From: JABMMZ01 sp964438995
GTDB taxonomy: Bacteria; Bacteroidota; Bacteroidia; NS11-12g; UBA955
Length of the DNA: 64,000 bases
Assembly: GCA_964438995.1 (NCBI GenBank)
Contig: CAYTMQ010000005.1
Location: forward strand, 1-64,000
Reading direction: 5' to 3'
A program made the translations under genes and the position numbers. This document shows positions 8,450-15,657 of this stretch, piece after piece. How positions within the stretch are numbered: position 1 is the first letter of the stretch; each line of letters opens with the position of its first letter. The notes under the pieces were generated by a model. It saw only the letters and a list, made by a program, of their open reading frames with translations. It ran no database searches and was not told the origin of the DNA.

Positions 8450-8951
8450 ATGCGCCTGTTGTGGGATGTCATTAAGTGAAGTGCCATTGTGTTTTAATAG
8501 CCAATATCCTGATTATTATTTTTCAATACCAGATGAAGAGATTGAAGAAAGAATTGAATTGAGTGAGAGTTTATGTGCTATTGATGATGAATATTTCTTT
8601 CATAGGGGTCGACTTATTATTCCTATAATTGACCATACTGAAGATTTGATTTTTGATGTATGGTCAACTTTGAGTCAAGACAATTTTGACAAAAGGATAT
8701 CGCTTTGGGAAAAACCTAATAGAATTCATGAAGCGCCTTATTTTGGATATCTACAAACAGAAATTCCAGGATTTGATGACACCATCAATTTAGAAGTCGT
8801 ATCAAAAGAGCAAGAGGTAGGTATCATTCCATTGATAACCATCATTGATGAGAATCACCCTTTAAAATTTGCTCAGAAAAATGGCATTACATTTAAGCAA
8901 GCGCTCGAAATATCCAACTCATTATTAGGCACGCATCATAAATTGAACTGA
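8421..8951 (+). CDS. DUF2199 domain protein
   Basis: A 176-residue cytosolic protein beginning with a CACC zinc-ribbon-like pair (KCACCGMSLSEVPLCF), then YYFSIPDEE, the acidic ELSESLCAIDDEYFFHRGRLIIPI strand and FDVWSTLSQDNF. This order is characteristic of DUF2199. Only one Cys pair is obvious, so metal binding is uncertain. It overlaps DUF1801 upstream by 29 bp and the next gene by 1 bp (TGATG), so translation is probably coupled. No biochemical role is known; such orphan proteins sometimes appear in immunity-gene clusters, but no toxin is seen nearby. Confidence 0.8.
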   Translation: MQEPNIKNIKCACCGMSLSEVPLCFNSQYPDYYFSIPDEEIEERIELSESLCAIDDEYFFHRGRLIIPIIDHTEDLIFDVWSTLSQDNFDKRISLWEKPNRIHEAPYFGYLQTEIPGFDDTINLEVVSKEQEVGIIPLITIIDENHPLKFAQKNGITFKQALEISNSLLGTHHKLN

Positions 8952-9403
8952 TGGTATTGTTATCTGATTATAAAGAACAGCTACAATTATATCCTGAATT
9001 ACTTAAGCTAAAATCAGAGATTCAATCCATATTAATTAAAAAAAGTTTGAGTAGTTTTATGAACGATTCTAAATGGATAGAATTGATCAACCAAGTCAAC
9101 CAACTAACTTTCCCTCCCCCATATTTTGAAAAATCACTACTAGAAGAAACTGCTTCAGGACATTTTACTCAAAATGAAATTCCTGATTGGCATGGCAATT
9201 GGTCGCCTTTTTATGAGGAAGGGTTAGCTATATTTGAATCTATAGAATATTTAGAAATTTATCCTAAAACAAAAATTGTCAAAGGCAGATTAATTGCCCC
9301 AGACATCTTCGACATTTCAAACGAATTTGAAGACATCCTTAAGCATTTACGTATCCCATATTATATAATTAATGGCATTTATAGAATTACACCATACCAA
9401 TAG
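8951..9403 (+). CDS. DUF6678-like protein
   Basis: A 150-residue soluble protein with the order W-x-ELI...LTFPPPYFEKSLL, DWHGNWSPFYEEGLAIFESIEYLEIYPKTKI, KGRLIAPDIFDISNEFEDIL and a C-terminal IPYYIINGIYRI. This resembles the DUF6678 family, which I recognise from these spaced motifs rather than a search. No active-site motif is evident. Start ATG 8951 overlaps the stop of the DUF2199 gene. It is the last member of the overlapping trio. Confidence 0.65.
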   Translation: MVLLSDYKEQLQLYPELLKLKSEIQSILIKKSLSSFMNDSKWIELINQVNQLTFPPPYFEKSLLEETASGHFTQNEIPDWHGNWSPFYEEGLAIFESIEYLEIYPKTKIVKGRLIAPDIFDISNEFEDILKHLRIPYYIINGIYRITPYQ

Positions 9404-9426
9404 AAACTAATACCCTAAAAATATAA

Positions 9427-10422
9427 TTGAAACAATATAACATCTATTCCATTTTAACCTATTCAAGAGATTTAGGTGATTTTAAATTTGACTTAAAACA
9501 GTTGAGCTACAATGGATTAAAGGCAATAAGACTGATTTATAAAGGACTTTCGCAGTCTCATTTCTTTAACAGACTAGAGGAAATTCAGAACTACATAACT
9601 TCAAACAATATTGAACTTGATGTTATAATTGACTTACCTGGTAACAAGCCAATAGTTGGAAGTATTCCGAATGGATTAAATCTGTTAGCAGGAAACATTT
9701 ATAACATTACTTCTTATGAGTATGCTTCTAAAGAGAATGAAATTCCAACAATCAATTTCTTTCAGCACAATGAATTTCATAAGATAGCCATCAATGAAAT
9801 CATCAGTATAGCTGATGATGAATTGAACCTAAAAGTGCTTGAAATTTCTAAGGATTTTATTGTATGTGAAGCATTAAACACATACAAACTCAAATCAAAT
9901 AGGTCGATTTCATTAAAAAACCATCCATTTGAAATTGAAGCGAATTCAGCAAGAGACATTCAAATGGTTAGAGAAATACCAAATCCAAAGTCAAACGTCA
10001 AATTACTTGTTTCATTTACACGATCAGAGAAGGATGTTTTAATGCTAAAAAACATTCATCCTACACTTGACATTATACCTAAAATTGAAGATGTATTGGA
10101 AGAAGTGACTTTAATAAAAATCATGCAGCATTGTAATATGTTAATGCTTGGCAGAGGTGATTTATCTACTACATACAAACCTAATCTTTTATTTGATTTC
10201 CAAAAGAAACTAATTCAAATTTGTAAATCAAATAACAAAACACTTATCTTAGCAACAGGTATTTTAAATGGAATAGGCGACAAACTATATCCCTCTATTG
10301 CAGAGATAATGGATTATAGTTATTTGAGACATCAAGGAATTGATGCCTTTTTAATTACAGGTGCAAATGCCAATATTAGACCATTTGAAACACTAGAATT
10401 TATGAAAAATTTCAATAATTAG
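9427..10422 (+). CDS. Short pyruvate-kinase-like protein lacking the C-terminal domain
   Basis: The 331-residue protein follows the order of pyruvate kinase motifs. An early barrel strand ends AIRLIYKG (family ARLNFSHG; Arg35). DLPGNK (69-74) stands where kinases have DTKGPE. A B-domain-like insert spans about 85-185. Then come SFTRSEKD (196-203), KIED (219-222), GRGDLS (242-247), ATGILNG (276-282), PSIAE (289-293) and TGANAN (311-316, family SGETA). The catalytic Lys219, Glu221, Asp245 and Thr277 equivalents are kept. The protein ends where the barrel ends, about 140 residues short of normal kinases, so the regulatory C domain is absent. The start is TTG at 9427, directly after an in-frame TAA. 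It could be a kinase, an aldolase-like relative or a moonlighting protein. Confidence 0.75.
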   Translation: MKQYNIYSILTYSRDLGDFKFDLKQLSYNGLKAIRLIYKGLSQSHFFNRLEEIQNYITSNNIELDVIIDLPGNKPIVGSIPNGLNLLAGNIYNITSYEYASKENEIPTINFFQHNEFHKIAINEIISIADDELNLKVLEISKDFIVCEALNTYKLKSNRSISLKNHPFEIEANSARDIQMVREIPNPKSNVKLLVSFTRSEKDVLMLKNIHPTLDIIPKIEDVLEEVTLIKIMQHCNMLMLGRGDLSTTYKPNLLFDFQKKLIQICKSNNKTLILATGILNGIGDKLYPSIAEIMDYSYLRHQGIDAFLITGANANIRPFETLEFMKNFNN

Positions 10423-10436
10423 GCCCTAAATATTCT

Positions 10437-10979
10437 ATGAAAAAATCAGACTTTTACGATATCATTGTTAAATTATTTGGATTATATACTTTGTATTTGT
10501 CTATTAAATCACTTGGTCAAGCTGTATCAAGTTACTTTTTTTATATACAGATACAAGGTGAGCCAGAGTTTTCGAATGGAATTTCAGACATCAAAACCAG
10601 CATTTATGGCAACTTAGTTATTTGTGCGATACTTGCGATTATTGGTAGTATTGTTATGATAAGAAGTCAAGTTATTTCTAAAGTCATTTGTGGCAAACAA
10701 GCATCAAACGAGTCGATTTCACTTGGGATGGATCAAAAATCCATTTATGAAATTGCTTTAATTACCGCTGGATTGTTACTTATTGTATGGAATTTACCAA
10801 ACTTTATTTACCATTTCAAAAATTACATTGCACTCTTAAGTGGCAACAATCCTTCAATAAAGAAAGAAAACGGCTTTATTACTTTATTTGTCATTCAAGT
10901 GGCTATTGGTTTAATTAGTATTTTTTATGCTGGACAGATATCTTCCTTATTAACTAAAAGAATTGCAAAAAAAAACTAG
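10437..10979 (+). CDS. Four-helix membrane protein, unknown function
   Basis: A 180-residue protein with about four hydrophobic segments: near 10-30 (VKLFGLYTLYLSIKSLGQAV), 58-76 (LVICAILAIIGSIVMI), 104-124 (IALITAGLLLIVWNLPNFI) and 146-170 (FITLFVIQVAIGLISIFYAGQI). Short polar loops separate them and the tail is basic (LLTKRIAKKN). No family motif is recognised. It starts 14 bp after the pyruvate-kinase-like gene and is probably cotranscribed with it, which makes it a candidate partner. The repeat at 11011 follows. Confidence 0.6.
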   Translation: MKKSDFYDIIVKLFGLYTLYLSIKSLGQAVSSYFFYIQIQGEPEFSNGISDIKTSIYGNLVICAILAIIGSIVMIRSQVISKVICGKQASNESISLGMDQKSIYEIALITAGLLLIVWNLPNFIYHFKNYIALLSGNNPSIKKENGFITLFVIQVAIGLISIFYAGQISSLLTKRIAKKN

Positions 10980-11010
10980 GATAATTGTTATTTTCAAATA
11001 TGTCCATCCT

Positions 11011-11085
11011 GACGTCTCTACCGTCAGGCTGTTTCATCCCTACAAATAACACATCCAAATGGGGATGCGCTGCACCTATTGTCAT
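11011..11085 (+). repeat. Dispersed hairpin repeat, copy B
   Basis: This matches 7799-7873 closely. Two stems are visible: CCTGACG-TCTCTAC-CGTCAGG (beginning about 11008) and CATCC-AAATGG-GGATG (about 11051-11066). The second is identical in both copies. It lies directly downstream of the four-helix membrane gene and upstream of further hairpins. No reading frame is conserved between copies, so this is a nucleic-acid element, not a gene. Confidence 0.75.
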
Positions 11086-11104
11086 TTATCCTGTATTTCC
11101 AGAG

Positions 11105-11174
11105 GCGACAGAGTCGCTAGATTAGGATGTTTGATATAATCTAATTTTACAGGTTGGTGACAGTGTCGCCAACC
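11105..11174. repeat. Two short palindromes next to repeat copy B
   Basis: GCGAC-AGA-GTCGC (11105-11117) is a perfect 5-bp stem with a 3-nt loop. GGTTGGTG (11152-11159) pairs with CGCCAACC (11167-11174) with one G-T pair. They follow copy B by 20 bp and may be further modules of the same mosaic. They resemble the style of the stems at 98-214: short G/C-rich arms with a 3-7 nt loop. Confidence 0.5.
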
Positions 11175-11243
11175 ATTTCTAAAACAGATTACGAAAGCAA
11201 TTAATTTCGATTAATTACATACATTTGTTTAAAGAATAACGCT

Positions 11244-11876
11244 ATGTATCATTTTTCCTATTTTAAAGAAAACGACCAACAAATTGTTCTTGATTTTATT
11301 GAACAATATCCTTTTGCGTTTATAACTGGCAGTTTTGCAAATGGCGACCAGGTTGCTTCTCAAATTCCTTTTCTAATTGAACAAAAGGAAGGTGAATTGT
11401 ATCTACAAGGTCATATTATGCGAAACACAGATCACCACAAAGCATTTATTGAAAACCCAAAAGTTTTGGCAGTATTCAATGGTCCACATACCTATGTGAG
11501 CGCCACATGGTATACCAATCCACATACTGCCTCTACATGGAATTACATGAGTGTGCACACAAAAGGAGAAATACGTTTTTTAAACGATGATGAATTGGTC
11601 AATTGCATGCGAAAACTCACTTTAAAATATGAAAACAATGACCCACATTCATCAACTGTATTTGATAATTTGCCAGATAGTTTTTTAACCCCGATGTTGA
11701 AAGCCATAGTGGGTATAGAAATTAAAGTTACAGAAATTGACAATGTCTTTAAATTAAGTCAGAATCACAACAAAGAAACCTACCTCAACATTATATCAAA
11801 ATTGGAAGTTCAAGGAGGAGATGCTCAAAAAATTGCCGAAGAAATGAAGAAAAGGGTCATTGAATTATATGGTTAA
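11244..11876 (+). CDS. paiB: PaiB-type FMN-binding protein
   Basis: A 210-residue protein of the PaiB family: YPFAFITGSFANGDQVASQIPFLIEQ, LYLQGHIMRNTDHHKAF, VLAVFNGPHTYVSATWYT, ASTWNYMSVHTKGEIRFL and a C-terminal helix with AIVGIEIKVTEIDNVFKLSQN. The fold is an FMN-binding split barrel. Bacillus PaiB was named as a transcriptional repressor, but most homologues are uncharacterised flavoproteins, so regulation should not be assumed. A TACATTTG motif at 11220-11227 fits the Bacteroidota -7 element 16 bp before the ATG, though no clear -33 TTTG is seen. The gene appears monocistronic. Confidence 0.88.
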   Translation: MYHFSYFKENDQQIVLDFIEQYPFAFITGSFANGDQVASQIPFLIEQKEGELYLQGHIMRNTDHHKAFIENPKVLAVFNGPHTYVSATWYTNPHTASTWNYMSVHTKGEIRFLNDDELVNCMRKLTLKYENNDPHSSTVFDNLPDSFLTPMLKAIVGIEIKVTEIDNVFKLSQNHNKETYLNIISKLEVQGGDAQKIAEEMKKRVIELYG

Positions 11877-11956
11877 ATAATTTTGAAAGAAGATTATTAA
11901 ATCTCTTGAAAATATACTTAGCCTATACAATTAATTAAAATCGATTCGAAACAATT

Positions 11957-12466
11957 GTGATTCGCGAACAAATTAGAAACTTATTTAAACCAGAGTAAGA
12001 ATCTTTTCATTACGATTTAGATTTCAAAGTCGTAAAGAAAATTATTGAATCAGAATTCAACAGAAAATCTTCCTTTTTAGACCATAATAATAGTGAAGGT
12101 ATTTTCATCAATTCAAATGAATTTAAAATTAGTTATAAGAGATCTGTTTTCTATGGCATCTATAATAACCATAGTTGTCATGGAATAATTTCAAATCAGT
12201 CCAAAGGTAAAACTTCAGTAAAACTAACAACCAAAGTTTACAACCTAGAATTACTATTTGGTATCTTCATTTTTATTATAAGTGCAATTATTCTATTGGT
12301 TAAAATTTGGACTTCTTCATTCGTTGAAATTATAAAAATGGTATTTTTTATGATCGGTGTTCCTTTTATAACCATAAAAATTAGTCAAACAAGAAACTAC
12401 GCCCTCATAATGTTATTTAAAGACCATTTTGACCCACTTTTAAAAGAAAAAGAACAGAATAACTAA
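11957..12466 (+). pseudogene. Decayed small membrane-protein gene (in-frame TAA, no ATG start)
   Basis: One frame stays open from a GTG at 11957 to a TAA at 12464-12466 except for a single TAA at 11996-11998. The 155 codons after it read as real protein: FHYDLDFKVVKKIIESEFN, SFLDHNNSEGIF, SYKRSVFYGIY, then two hydrophobic segments (LELLFGIFIFIISAIILLVK and IKMVFFMIGVPFITIKI) and a charged tail ending LLKEKEQNN. No ATG precedes the conserved-looking region, so the 5' part is probably degraded. No family is recognised. It could be an intact gene with a rare start, but the upstream stop and missing ATG favour a pseudogene. Confidence 0.6.
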
Positions 12467-12625
12467 GTGACTGCAATATTGAATTTGATTCAAAACTTTA
12501 TAATAGACAAGGGTATTTCTTTATATATTAATAAAGCCCAATAAATTGTGGCACTACTTTGATAAATCGGGCTGATTTTAATGATGAATTGAATTTAAAG
12601 GAAGCATTACCTTAAATTTATTTTT

Positions 12626-12669
12626 CACTTTCGGCAGGTCTGCATGCTACGCTTCAGACAACAAAAGTG
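12626..12669. other. Nested inverted repeat in a 230-bp gap
   Basis: CACTTT (12626-12631) pairs with AAAGTG (12664-12669), enclosing GTCTG (12638-12642) and CAGAC (12655-12659). It lies between the decayed membrane gene and the tRNA terminator. No gene is seen in 12467-12693. It may be another intergenic palindrome of the kind seen at 98-214 and 11011-11174. Confidence 0.3.
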
Positions 12670-12693
12670 TAAGAGTTAGTGCGGGGTGTGAAG

Positions 12694-12745
12694 AAAAAAA
12701 GAGTGTGATTGTGACGCATTCGCTTACACACTCACACTCTTTTTT
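12694..12745 (-). terminator. Strong intrinsic terminator after tRNA-Leu
   Basis: A long inverted repeat: AAAAAAGAGTGTGA on one side and TCACACTCTTTTTT on the other, with about 23 nt between. Read leftward it directly follows tRNA-Leu and ends in a T-run. The A-run on the other side means it could also stop rightward transcription from 11.2-12.5 kb. Confidence 0.8.
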
Positions 12746-12746
12746 G

Positions 12747-12830
12747 TACCCAGGGCGGGACTTGAACCCGCACAGCCGTGAAGCCACAGGATTTTAAGTC
12801 CTGCGTGTCTACCGATTCCACCACCTGGGC
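12747..12830 (-). tRNA. tRNA-Leu (anticodon UAA)
   Basis: On the minus strand the 84-nt gene begins GCCCAGG and ends CCTGGGT plus discriminator A, forming a 7-bp acceptor stem with a G-T first pair. The anticodon arm is CAGGA-CTTAAAA-TCCTG, giving UAA. There is a long variable arm (GTGGCTTCACGGC region), as expected for a class II leucine tRNA, and a T-arm with GTTCAAGTC. CCA is not encoded. Confidence 0.97.
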
Positions 12831-12834
12831 AAAC

Positions 12835-12857
12835 AAAAAAAGCCCGTTTGGGCTTCT
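12835..12857 (-). terminator. Intrinsic terminator between the two tRNA genes
   Basis: Read leftward from tRNA-Gly: AAGCCC-AAAC-GGGCTT followed by a T-run. This is a standard hairpin plus U-tract placed between tRNA-Gly and tRNA-Leu. It implies that tRNA-Leu needs its own promoter or depends on readthrough. Confidence 0.75.
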
Positions 12858-12862
12858 TGTTG

Positions 12863-12935
12863 AGCGAGAAACGAGGTTCGAACTCGCGACCTCAACCTTG
12901 GCAAGGTTGCGCTCTACCAACTGAGCTATTCTCGC
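12863..12935 (-). tRNA. tRNA-Gly (anticodon GCC)
   Basis: On the minus strand the 73-nt gene begins GCGAGAA, with D-arm GCTCAGTTGGTAGAGC, anticodon arm CAACC-TTGCCAA-GGTTG (GCC), T-arm GCGAG-TTCGAAC-CTCGT, acceptor return TTCTCGC and discriminator T. All four stems pair. CCA is not encoded. A terminator hairpin starts within 10 nt of the 3' end. Confidence 0.97.
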
Positions 12936-13023
12936 TTATATTTTTCAGAACTTTTCTTCCCGTTTGGGGGTGCAAATATAAAATAAAATTTATTTTCGCT
13001 GCAAATATTTTTTGAAATTTTTA

Positions 13024-14148
13024 ATGAAACATTTTCAATCATACTGGGAACGCTCGATTTTACTAAGGAAATTCGACTTCCTAATTCTTGGTGCTGGACT
13101 CATAGGTAAGCAAATTTCGCTTAAAATTAAAGCAAAATACCCTAATGCTAGGGTCGGAATCGTCGATCGATCCCCCATTTCTTACGGCGCTTCTACCAGA
13201 AATGCTGGCTTCGCTTGCTTCGGAAGTGTCTCTGAAATCGTCGATGACCTCAATCACTCTCCTACTAATGAAGTTTTGGACCTATTGAACAAACGTTACA
13301 AAGGCATTAACCTCTTAGTGCAAACGTTTGGAGCCGAAAACATAGGTTATAAAAATACTGGTAGCTATGAAATTTTTACCAATACTGCCGATTTTAATGA
13401 TGCTCAACATCAAGTCGACCATATCAACTCTCTATTGGCTGAAACCATTAACCACCATCAAACATTTCAATGGAAAGACATTGATAACTTTAAAATGAAT
13501 TGCTCAAGCAAAGCTCTTTACAACCCTTTAGAAGGCATGATCAATTCTGGAAAGCTCAATGAAACCATTTCTAATTTGGTACACCAATCTGGCATCATTC
13601 CACTTTACGGACTCAATATCACTTCCATTTACCCATCTAACAATGGCTACACCTTGACATCTGAAGATGGTTATGATTTATCATGCAACCAATTGATTGT
13701 CGCTAACAATTCATTTAGTTCACAACTGCTACCCGAACTTGATGTCATACCCGCTAGAGGTCAGATAATTCTAACCAAACCTATAGAACATATCCCATTC
13801 GATGGCATATTCCATCACGATAAAGGCTATATCTATTTCAGAAACATAGACAATAGAATACTTCTAGGCGGTGCTCGAAATATCTTTAAAGACACAGAAC
13901 AAACCTATGATTTTTCAGGTTCTGATGAGGTATACAACTACCTTTATCAATTTTTAACCAATACCATACTACCAAATCAATCAGTGGAAATTGACATGCA
14001 TTGGAGTGGCATTATGGCCATGGGTTCTGAAAAATTACCAATAGTCAAACAAGTTGACCAACATTTAACGCTTTGCGTTAGAATGAGTGGAATGGGTGTG
14101 GCCTTGGGACCAGTACTTAGCGACGAAGTTCTTGCGTTTTTTACATAA
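13024..14148 (+). CDS. FAD-dependent oxidoreductase, DAO superfamily
   Basis: A 374-residue flavoenzyme. FDFLILGAGLIGKQISLKI (about 17-35) is the dinucleotide-binding G-x-G-x-x-G motif, followed by VGIVDRSPISYGASTRNAGFACFG, which places the FAD ribose-binding acid and the S-T-R-N-A-G-F block of D-amino-acid-oxidase-like enzymes. The C-terminal half has IPARGQIILTKPI, GYIYFRNIDNRILLGGARN and a closing RMSGMGVALGP FAD contact. Substrate cannot be deduced; family members oxidise amines or amino acids. The frame runs up to a TTG at 13012, but ATG 13024 is preferred. Its end overlaps the convergent gene at 14141 by 8 bp. Confidence 0.83.
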   Translation: MKHFQSYWERSILLRKFDFLILGAGLIGKQISLKIKAKYPNARVGIVDRSPISYGASTRNAGFACFGSVSEIVDDLNHSPTNEVLDLLNKRYKGINLLVQTFGAENIGYKNTGSYEIFTNTADFNDAQHQVDHINSLLAETINHHQTFQWKDIDNFKMNCSSKALYNPLEGMINSGKLNETISNLVHQSGIIPLYGLNITSIYPSNNGYTLTSEDGYDLSCNQLIVANNSFSSQLLPELDVIPARGQIILTKPIEHIPFDGIFHHDKGYIYFRNIDNRILLGGARNIFKDTEQTYDFSGSDEVYNYLYQFLTNTILPNQSVEIDMHWSGIMAMGSEKLPIVKQVDQHLTLCVRMSGMGVALGPVLSDEVLAFFT

Positions 14149-14668
14149 CCAACCCAAATCCAATCTGGGTGATTTTGCCTGCATTGTACCCAATCAATAA
14201 CGCTACATTTGATTTGCCTGGAGGCGTCATGCACATCATTGCACCCAAACATGTTACATTTTTGATTTGTGTATTGCCATTGATGTTGTCTGAAGTAGTG
14301 GTTTGTGTAATCACATAACCATCCAATTTTAATATGCCTTTATAGGTGGATTTTGCCGCATTTTTATCTCCATCCCAATTGTAATTGACAACAACAGCCT
14401 CAATTTTCTTACCATCTGTAGAAATAGCAAAAGACAAGCCCAATTCGTCGTATGCATAAGTTCTCTCAGCACCACTTCCTGATGTCTCAATCCTTGATGG
14501 TTTTCCCAAATGTTTGATGACCAGTTCCTTTGCTGAATCTTTGCCCAACACCAATGTGCCAATGGTTACTTTTTTGTTTTTTGAATCTACGATAACAGAA
14601 TCGGTTACTGCAGCTTTAGCAGAATTAAAAAATACAATTGCTAGAATGCTTAAAAAAATTGATTTCAT
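14141..14668 (-). CDS. Secreted protein of unknown function
   Basis: A 175-residue protein with a clear signal peptide (MKSIFLSILAIVFFNSAKA, cleaved about residue 19). The mature part begins with a GTLVLGKDSAKELVIKHLGKPSRIE block, like the G-x-D-x-x-x-V-x-x-x-LG-x-P turn of small periplasmic proteins, then AYDELGLSFAISTDGKKIEAVVVNY. A Cys/Met-rich LGAMMCMTPPG loop is near residue 140. No enzyme motif is seen. It is the last gene of a leftward group below the SRPBCC gene (8-bp gap) and overlaps the convergent oxidoreductase gene by 8 bp. Confidence 0.65.
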   Translation of the reverse strand: MKSIFLSILAIVFFNSAKAAVTDSVIVDSKNKKVTIGTLVLGKDSAKELVIKHLGKPSRIETSGSGAERTYAYDELGLSFAISTDGKKIEAVVVNYNWDGDKNAAKSTYKGILKLDGYVITQTTTSDNINGNTQIKNVTCLGAMMCMTPPGKSNVALLIGYNAGKITQIGFGLVM

Positions 14669-14676
14669 ATTGTTTG

Positions 14677-15147
14677 TTATATTATATTGTTTATTGCTTT
14701 GTCAAGTCTTTCGAGAGTCTCTTTACCTCCTTCTAATGCATTAAAATGTTGAATAACATATTGCGCATCATCTACAGAATCGAATATTAAAGTCATCTCA
14801 ACCTTTGTACCTTGATCCAGTTTTGTAAAACGCACTTCTGTCTTAAAATGGTGAGGACTTTTTACCCCATTATCGTCTGTATGAATGTAAATTAGAAGAT
14901 CTGGTTTTTCGATTTCTATAAATTGTATGACATTAGGATAATCTGTACCATCTGGTCCATGGAAAATAAACCTCCAATATCCAGCGGGCTGAATGTTAAC
15001 CTCTGTTGATGTCAATGTAAAACCAGAAGGACCAAACCATTTCTCCAAAAGATGTGGGTTGATCCATGCATTAAAAACCTCTTCTTTCGAATTGTTAATG
15101 ATTCGAGATTGATAGATACAATTGCCCTCAACTTTTGATTCAAACAT
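14677..15147 (-). CDS. SRPBCC/AHSA1-type protein
   Basis: A 156-residue soluble protein with the START-like AHSA1 order: RIINNSKEEVFNAWINPHLLEKWFGPSGFTLTSTEVNIQPAGYWRFIFHGPDGTDYPN, then IEIEKPDLLIYIH, then KTEVRFTKLDQGTKVEMTLIF and a long C-terminal helix (GGKETLERLDKAI). The W-F-G-P and G-x-x-x-D-Y-P signatures are typical of the family. Members bind hydrophobic ligands or partner proteins; none is indicated here. It lies between a secreted protein gene (8-bp gap) and a lipoprotein gene (6-bp gap), probably in one leftward message. Confidence 0.85.
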   Translation of the reverse strand: MFESKVEGNCIYQSRIINNSKEEVFNAWINPHLLEKWFGPSGFTLTSTEVNIQPAGYWRFIFHGPDGTDYPNVIQFIEIEKPDLLIYIHTDDNGVKSPHHFKTEVRFTKLDQGTKVEMTLIFDSVDDAQYVIQHFNALEGGKETLERLDKAINNII

Positions 15148-15153
15148 TATCGA

Positions 15154-15657
15154 TTAGAGAATTTTCCTACAGATGCTTTTTAAGCTGTCTCTTTCTATCA
15201 TGTCATTGATTTGCTTTTCTAAATTGGTATAACCGCTTTTATCGCCACAATCACATAATTCTGTCACAGCGTTAGTTGCAATGATCCAAGATTTCAAAGT
15301 TGCTATACTGGGAACTGAATCCAGTTTTGCATATTCACTATACGTCAATTTTAAATATGCTGCTTTAGCAGATATGCCCCTGTTATCAATCAAGTACCCA
15401 TTTTTTAAAACTGTTGGTACAACAGACAATTCAGTTGCCTTAATGTCACTTGGATGCGGATACGAAATAATGTCTTTGCCATCATCTGACAACAAAACAG
15501 GTACATTAAATTTATAATCCCCTGTTGTTTTGTATACTATAACATGTGGACCAGGATTAAAGCTTGGGTGGTATAACTCTGATGCGGTGTCTTTTGATTT
15601 GTGCTTTGATTTACAAGCAAAAACCAACAACAATAAAAAAACTATAAAATATCTCAT
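15154..15657 (-). CDS. Small lipoprotein of unknown function
   Basis: A 167-residue product with a short signal sequence and lipobox (LLVFAC, Cys15), then a Lys/Ser linker. The mature domain contains HVIVYKTTGDYKFNVPVLLSDDGKDIISYPHPSDI, a tail with a CDCGD motif (about 141-145) and one further Cys near the end. No family is recognised with confidence. The start ATG overlaps the stop of the C10 protease gene by 1 bp (TAATG), so it is translationally coupled to the protease. Linked small proteins are sometimes protease inhibitors or chaperones, but that is speculation here. Confidence 0.7.
   Translation of the reverse strand: MRYFIVFLLLLVFACKSKHKSKDTASELYHPSFNPGPHVIVYKTTGDYKFNVPVLLSDDGKDIISYPHPSDIKATELSVVPTVLKNGYLIDNRGISAKAAYLKLTYSEYAKLDSVPSIATLKSWIIATNAVTELCDCGDKSGYTNLEKQINDMIERDSLKSICRKIL

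Noticed and set aside
3437..11998. Alternative genetic code with TAA as a sense codon
   Set aside because: TAA ends many intact genes here at family-consistent lengths (for example rseP, infC and the C10 protease), so only the two interrupted genes are odd.
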